From assembly GCA_015163815.1 (NCBI GenBank), contig JAAOIJ010000075.1:1-10249 (forward strand): a stretch of DNA of 10,249 bases. Direction: 5' to 3'. The notes under the pieces were generated by a model. That model saw nothing but the letters and a program-made list of their open reading frames with translations. It had not been told where the DNA came from and made no database searches. The translations under genes and the position numbers were made by a program. Shown here piece by piece: positions 7,142 through 10,249 of the stretch (within the stretch, counting starts at the first letter, position 1; every line of letters begins with the position of its first letter). The DNA comes from Endozoicomonadaceae bacterium. GTDB taxonomy: Bacteria; Pseudomonadota; Gammaproteobacteria; Pseudomonadales; Endozoicomonadaceae.

Positions 7142-9664
7142 CTATCTTGTCATACTGAATAATACCATGAAGTTATCTTTTAAATAAGACCAGCTTGCAG
7201 TTTCTTCAGGCACAGGTAATGTCTGTACTTGAGGATCAACGATGGCATCATCGTTTATGCTTAAAAGCTCATCTATATTGTCTATGCTTTCCGATGTGCC
7301 GCAGCAGAATGCCTTCTCTAAAGTGACTCCGAGTTCACTGCCTGATAATGCTTGGCTTTCATTGCTAGATTGTAATAATTTTGTTTGATAGATAGCTTGA
7401 AAAGCGAAATGATTATCCTTATTTTTATAATTTAATAATTCAAAAATATTCTCCTGAGACATATTTTTGTTTGCTATTAATTTCAAAATACTGCCTGTGA
7501 TATATGTATTGCTTTGACTGCATAATAAGTAAAAAGGCGTATCATGATTGCTATTTTTATTTGATAAAAGCATAAAACATTCTTCTGCAGTACATTTTTT
7601 TTCTAGAAACTGAAAAATAATACAGAATATTTGTTGCTGTATGCTAACCGGAAAACCATACATCATCGCTGATGATTCCATTATCTCATTATCAAATAAA
7701 GCCATATGGGAAAAAGAACAAAGCTGATGAAAGGCTGTTGTCTTAAATTGATTAGACAACAGCAAAAGCTTTAAACACTCCTTTGTCTCTAAATTTTGAG
7801 CTATCATATTAAAAAAATATATTGTCATTAAGATGATATTTTCATAATAATAATCTATCGGCTGCATTCTTATGACTGCAGCGACAAAAGTTTGAATGAC
7901 AGACTCCTCTGAATTGTTTTGATCGGCAAGTAGATTAAAAGTTAAAAAAGAAGAGATGTTGCTCTTGTTTATAAATTTAAGCATCGAGCATACTACAGGC
8001 ACTGCTGAACTTCTAAAAAAACTATAAAATAGCTTTGAATTATCATGTGTGTTTTCTAAAAAAAAGCTCAAACATTCTTCCGTCGTAAATGTTTGAGACA
8101 TAAAATCAAAAAAAACATCATATAATTCTGAAATCCAACCTATGCTCACAATATTCTCTAAAAGAGCTTTATTATTACGATCACGGATTCTGAAAAGATC
8201 ATAACATTCACTTGAATTAAATTTTTCTTTGATAAAAGTCAGTACCACTTCAAGATCTTGTTTTGAATTTTGACCCAACAAATAAAACAAAAAAACACTA
8301 TTTGTCTTTCCCTCTGACTTTAATAAACGCAAGCATTTATTTGCATCAATTTTTTTGAGTATGTTAATAATGGCCACGGGTTCAGTATCAAGGCTCTGTT
8401 TATATAATAGATTATACCAGCTTATTTCATCTTTATTATTCCATATCAAGTCATAACAGTCTGATGCATCTAATTTGTTATTCATACAGGAAATCAGTGT
8501 AGAGGGCATCCTTTTCTCTTTAGAAAAACATAATATCTTTAATCCAAATTGATGACTGATGATCTCTAATAAAATGTCATCGTATGCTTCATGGTATGCT
8601 TTATTGTATGCTGGACCTTTTGTGCATAGATTTTCCATTAATTCAAATATGACAAAAAAAGTGTCTTCCGTTAATTTTTTCTCGCTATCATACATAGAAC
8701 ATAATCTATTGAGTAATGAATTATGCAATGCTTCTTTTTTTAACAAGATAGCCTTGAATTCTTCTTGGCTTAAAAAAAGATTCATTAATTTAAATATGTT
8801 GTGTGTAACGATATCTCCTCTATCTAGAAAAAGATACTTAGTATAGAAGGCAGGCTCTAGCCCCAACAATCTACGTTGAGGCATTTGATTTGTTATATCA
8901 ATCTTCTGGTAAGAAAAAAATAAATTTTGTATGATAAAATCTATAGAGACTGTGCATAAAAATTCATATAATATACGATGTTCTTTTTCTAATTGAAAGA
9001 TTAAATTCATCATAGAGGCGATCATATCTTTCGATTTATTATCGGCACTGCTTTCTACTGTTAATAGCAATAACAAGACTTGATCTCGGTTCATCTTTTT
9101 ACGACAAATCAAATCAATGACTTCCTTTAAATCTACTTGCTCCAAACAGAAGATAAACAGAGCCTCATGATCTTTATTCAACAGAATATTCGTGATATCC
9201 TGAGCATCAAATAATGTTGTGCTTTGTAAAAAAACAAACATGTGTCGAATGATAGATGTTTGCTTGTTTTTAAAAAGATGAAATAGCATGGTACTCATGA
9301 GCTGAGATAATTGAGATCTATTATGCGTTGATATTTGAGAAGACTGACCAGATAACTGTTCTTCATATTCTTCAATCTGAGATAAATAATGAGATAAATT
9401 TTCAATATTATCTTCTGTTATATTCGATACAATCAACTGTCCTTGATCGACAATAGCATCAGATATATTGTCTGGATAATCAATCCTCATATCACTGATA
9501 TCACGAATCATCATTTTTTCATGATAATCTTGAGATGAGAATATCGGGCTTGCCTGAGTCTCTGAAGCTACCTGCAATTTTATTGCTTTCTGAGCAGGCA
9601 TAGTATCTTCTGAATCTGACTGCAAACGTATTCGCTTTGATGTCCCATAAATACTACTATTCAT
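7142..9664 (-). CDS. Large helical-repeat protein of unknown function, candidate secreted effector
   Basis: I do not recognise this 840-residue protein. Residues 1-125 are polar and rich in S, Q and D, with a short basic patch (KRIRL, 10-14), and look disordered. No signal peptide and no convincing membrane segment is seen. From about 143 to 760 it is Leu/Phe/Cys-rich and helical, with degenerate repeats. A core of the form [S/T]-x-E-C-x-x-L-L has Cys at 403, 444, 487, 531, 630 and 696, with diverged copies near 157, 196, 303, 573 and 739. The core is preceded by an amphipathic helix and often followed by N-x-x-x-x-x-F-Y-x-L-C. One copy (DTPFYLLC, 708-715) recalls the TPLHLAA of ankyrin repeats, so a distant ankyrin-like solenoid is possible. 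The tail (about 765-840) is acidic and non-repetitive. The start is supported by AAGGAG eight bases upstream. It is convergent with bamA, and its 5' flank is a mobile-element end. An effector role is inference from architecture and context only. Confidence 0.85.
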   Translation of the reverse strand: MNSSIYGTSKRIRLQSDSEDTMPAQKAIKLQVASETQASPIFSSQDYHEKMMIRDISDMRIDYPDNISDAIVDQGQLIVSNITEDNIENLSHYLSQIEEYEEQLSGQSSQISTHNRSQLSQLMSTMLFHLFKNKQTSIIRHMFVFLQSTTLFDAQDITNILLNKDHEALFIFCLEQVDLKEVIDLICRKKMNRDQVLLLLLTVESSADNKSKDMIASMMNLIFQLEKEHRILYEFLCTVSIDFIIQNLFFSYQKIDITNQMPQRRLLGLEPAFYTKYLFLDRGDIVTHNIFKLMNLFLSQEEFKAILLKKEALHNSLLNRLCSMYDSEKKLTEDTFFVIFELMENLCTKGPAYNKAYHEAYDDILLEIISHQFGLKILCFSKEKRMPSTLISCMNNKLDASDCYDLIWNNKDEISWYNLLYKQSLDTEPVAIINILKKIDANKCLRLLKSEGKTNSVFLFYLLGQNSKQDLEVVLTFIKEKFNSSECYDLFRIRDRNNKALLENIVSIGWISELYDVFFDFMSQTFTTEECLSFFLENTHDNSKLFYSFFRSSAVPVVCSMLKFINKSNISSFLTFNLLADQNNSEESVIQTFVAAVIRMQPIDYYYENIILMTIYFFNMIAQNLETKECLKLLLLSNQFKTTAFHQLCSFSHMALFDNEIMESSAMMYGFPVSIQQQIFCIIFQFLEKKCTAEECFMLLSNKNSNHDTPFYLLCSQSNTYITGSILKLIANKNMSQENIFELLNYKNKDNHFAFQAIYQTKLLQSSNESQALSGSELGVTLEKAFCCGTSESIDNIDELLSINDDAIVDPQVQTLPVPEETASWSYLKDNFMVLFSMTR

Positions 9665-9672
9665 AATTTACA

Positions 9673-9678
9673 CTCCTT
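9673..9678 (-). promoter_or_regulatory. Strong Shine-Dalgarno of the repeat-protein gene
   Basis: On the minus strand AAGGAG lies eight bases before the ATG at 9664. It fixes this start codon and contrasts with the weak or absent sites of the five plus-strand genes. Confidence 0.8.
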
Positions 9679-9702
9679 ATTTTATTGTGACTTCTCAATT
9701 AT

Positions 9703-9762
9703 GTATTGTCTGAATAAGAAAACACATAAATTATTCATTGAACTGCTTATTGCAAAGGTCTC
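9703..9762 (-). mobile_element. Inverted solo left end of the miniature element family
   Basis: This segment is the reverse complement of 83-142 with 56 of 60 bases identical, including the 17-bp terminal repeat at 9746-9762. Similarity fades just left of 9703, about 25 bases before the Shine-Dalgarno of the repeat-protein gene. The matching right end is not found anywhere between 6938 and 9702, so this is a truncated copy or one whose interior has been replaced. It lies directly in the 5' flank of the minus-strand gene, so that gene's promoter must lie in or across it. A CATAAT hexamer (9698-9703, minus strand) could be a -10 but has no good -35. Confidence 0.8.
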
Positions 9763-9893
9763 CTCAATGTATTACATGATATAATATTAGAGTTTATAAT
9801 CTGTAAAAAGTTCAATTTTAATTTTTTAAATATTAAGACTCAATAAGATAGGAATATAAGTTCGGATGTTTGGATTATTTGTAAAACAATGAT

Positions 9894-10022
9894 ATGCATC
9901 AGGATTTAATCATGATGTGCCGGTTAGGCATCTTATATGACGATCATGATCCAAAAAATATTCTCTTGAAAATCAATGATATCATCCTAAGCATGGGAGC
10001 TATTCATCCGCAACGCGTATAA
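9894..10022 (+). CDS. Small ORF of 42 (or 36) codons, doubtful
   Basis: An open frame from ATG 9894, or more plausibly from ATG 9912 which has an AGG eight bases upstream, to TAA at 10020-10022. The product would contain LGILYDDHDPKNILL and end in IHPQRV; I recognise no family. A terminator-like hairpin overlaps its 3' end, the main reason to list it. It could be a short peptide gene, the tail of a decayed gene, or chance. Confidence 0.2.
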   Translation: MHQDLIMMCRLGILYDDHDPKNILLKINDIILSMGAIHPQRV

Positions 10023-10041
10023 CGCGACGGCTTGTTTTTTT
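10008..10041 (+). terminator. Candidate intrinsic terminator
   Basis: CGCG (10014-10017) pairs with CGCG (10023-10026) around TATAA, and the outer CCG (10008-10010) can pair with CGG (10028-10030) across an uneven internal loop. A run of seven T follows at 10035-10041. It is the most GC-rich spot in an AT-rich region and lies at the end of the small ORF at 9894-10022. Confidence 0.4.
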
Positions 10042-10162
10042 GATCACATTTGATAATCGAATTCAAAGCCATATTTAGGAATTGAACTATGAAGTCACAC
10101 ACTTGCGTGGATAGACTCTAAGCTCAATTTAGTATAAATACAATAGCAATATCATTTAAAAT

Positions 10163-10249
10163 GAGACCTTTGCAATAAGACAACATTATTCATGTAAAAA
10201 AATAATATAAAGACAATGAAGTTTTATGATTTAAAGACCATGATTTGTT
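10163..10249 (+). mobile_element. Element end (right-end type) running off the window
   Basis: The 17-bp terminal repeat recurs at 10163-10179, and the first 23 bases (to 10185) equal the reverse complement of the right end of the complete element (198-220). After that the sequence differs from the miniature copy, so this is either a different derivative or the end of a longer, possibly full-length, insertion sequence continuing to the right. The tip points left, so the body lies beyond 10249. Confidence 0.65.
10216..10249 (+). CDS. Possible start of an ORF inside the element, truncated by the window
   Basis: An ATG at 10216, 53 bases inside the element end, opens a frame (MKFYDLKTMIC) that reaches the window edge. 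This is a typical distance for a transposase start, but eleven codons allow no identification, and the upstream AAAG is a poor ribosome-binding site. Confidence 0.2.
   Translation, partial: MKFYDLKTMIC

Larger units (their letters stand above)
9763..10162. other. 400-bp interval between two element ends, no confident gene
   Basis: This stretch lies outside both neighbouring element ends, whose GAG tips point into it. It holds a 36-42 codon ORF (9894-10022) and a GC-rich hairpin with a T tract (10008-10041), both described separately. No tRNA, no recognisable gene fragment and no promoter I would defend were seen. Its composition resembles the AT-rich surroundings except for the CG-rich hairpin. 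Confidence 0.5.

Noticed and set aside
9942..9951. 10-bp palindrome GATCATGATC as an operator
   Set aside because: Isolated, with no adjacent promoter or second copy; not distinguishable from chance.
10004..10072. 22-codon minus-strand ORF across the terminator-like hairpin
   Set aside because: Very short, no ribosome-binding site, and overlaps a hairpin better explained as a terminator.
83..10185. The recurring 17-bp sequence as a CRISPR repeat
   Set aside because: Copies are few, in opposite orientations, with irregular spacing, and they form paired inverted ends, which is a transposable-element pattern.

Overview
The window is AT-rich (about two thirds A+T by eye) and reads as a chromosomal segment of a Gram-negative gammaproteobacterium. 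Evidence for this is the envelope-biogenesis genes cdsA, rseP and bamA, plus the cmoA/cmoB pair, which is typical of gammaproteobacteria. The AT bias, the mobile-element remnants and a large solenoid-repeat protein of effector type suggest a host-associated lineage such as Legionellales (Legionella/Coxiella/Rickettsiella-like). That placement is an inference, not something the sequence proves.

Layout: 1-482 holds no gene. It contains a complete 138-bp miniature element (83-220) with perfect 17-bp terminal inverted repeats, then a good extended -10 promoter (333-361). From 483 to 6937 five plus-strand genes follow: cdsA (phospholipid precursor synthesis), cmoA and cmoB (wobble-uridine cmo5U34 tRNA modification; 1-bp gap, then a 4-bp overlap), rseP (site-2 intramembrane protease) and bamA (outer-membrane beta-barrel insertase). 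In enterobacteria the order is uppS-cdsA-dxr-rseP-bamA-skp-lpxD. Here cmoA-cmoB sits where dxr would be, and uppS upstream and skp/lpxD downstream are missing, so the conserved cluster is broken on both sides. Convergent to bamA, on the minus strand (7142-9664), lies an 840-residue protein I do not recognise. It has a low-complexity polar N-terminus and about ten degenerate helical repeats carrying an E-C-x-x-L-L core with a period near 43 residues.

Immediately upstream of that gene is an inverted copy (9703-9762) of the left end of the miniature element, 56 of 60 bases identical. The conserved operon and the repeat protein are therefore bracketed by inverted element ends 9.6 kb apart. A third end, matching the element's right end over 23 bp, begins at 10163 and runs off the window. 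The 400 bp between the last two ends hold only a tiny ORF and a terminator-like hairpin.

The five housekeeping genes serve the envelope (lipid head-group activation, regulated proteolysis, outer-membrane assembly) and decoding. The repeat protein has a strong ribosome-binding site, unlike its neighbours. It looks like an accessory gene, with the element end serving as its 5' flank.
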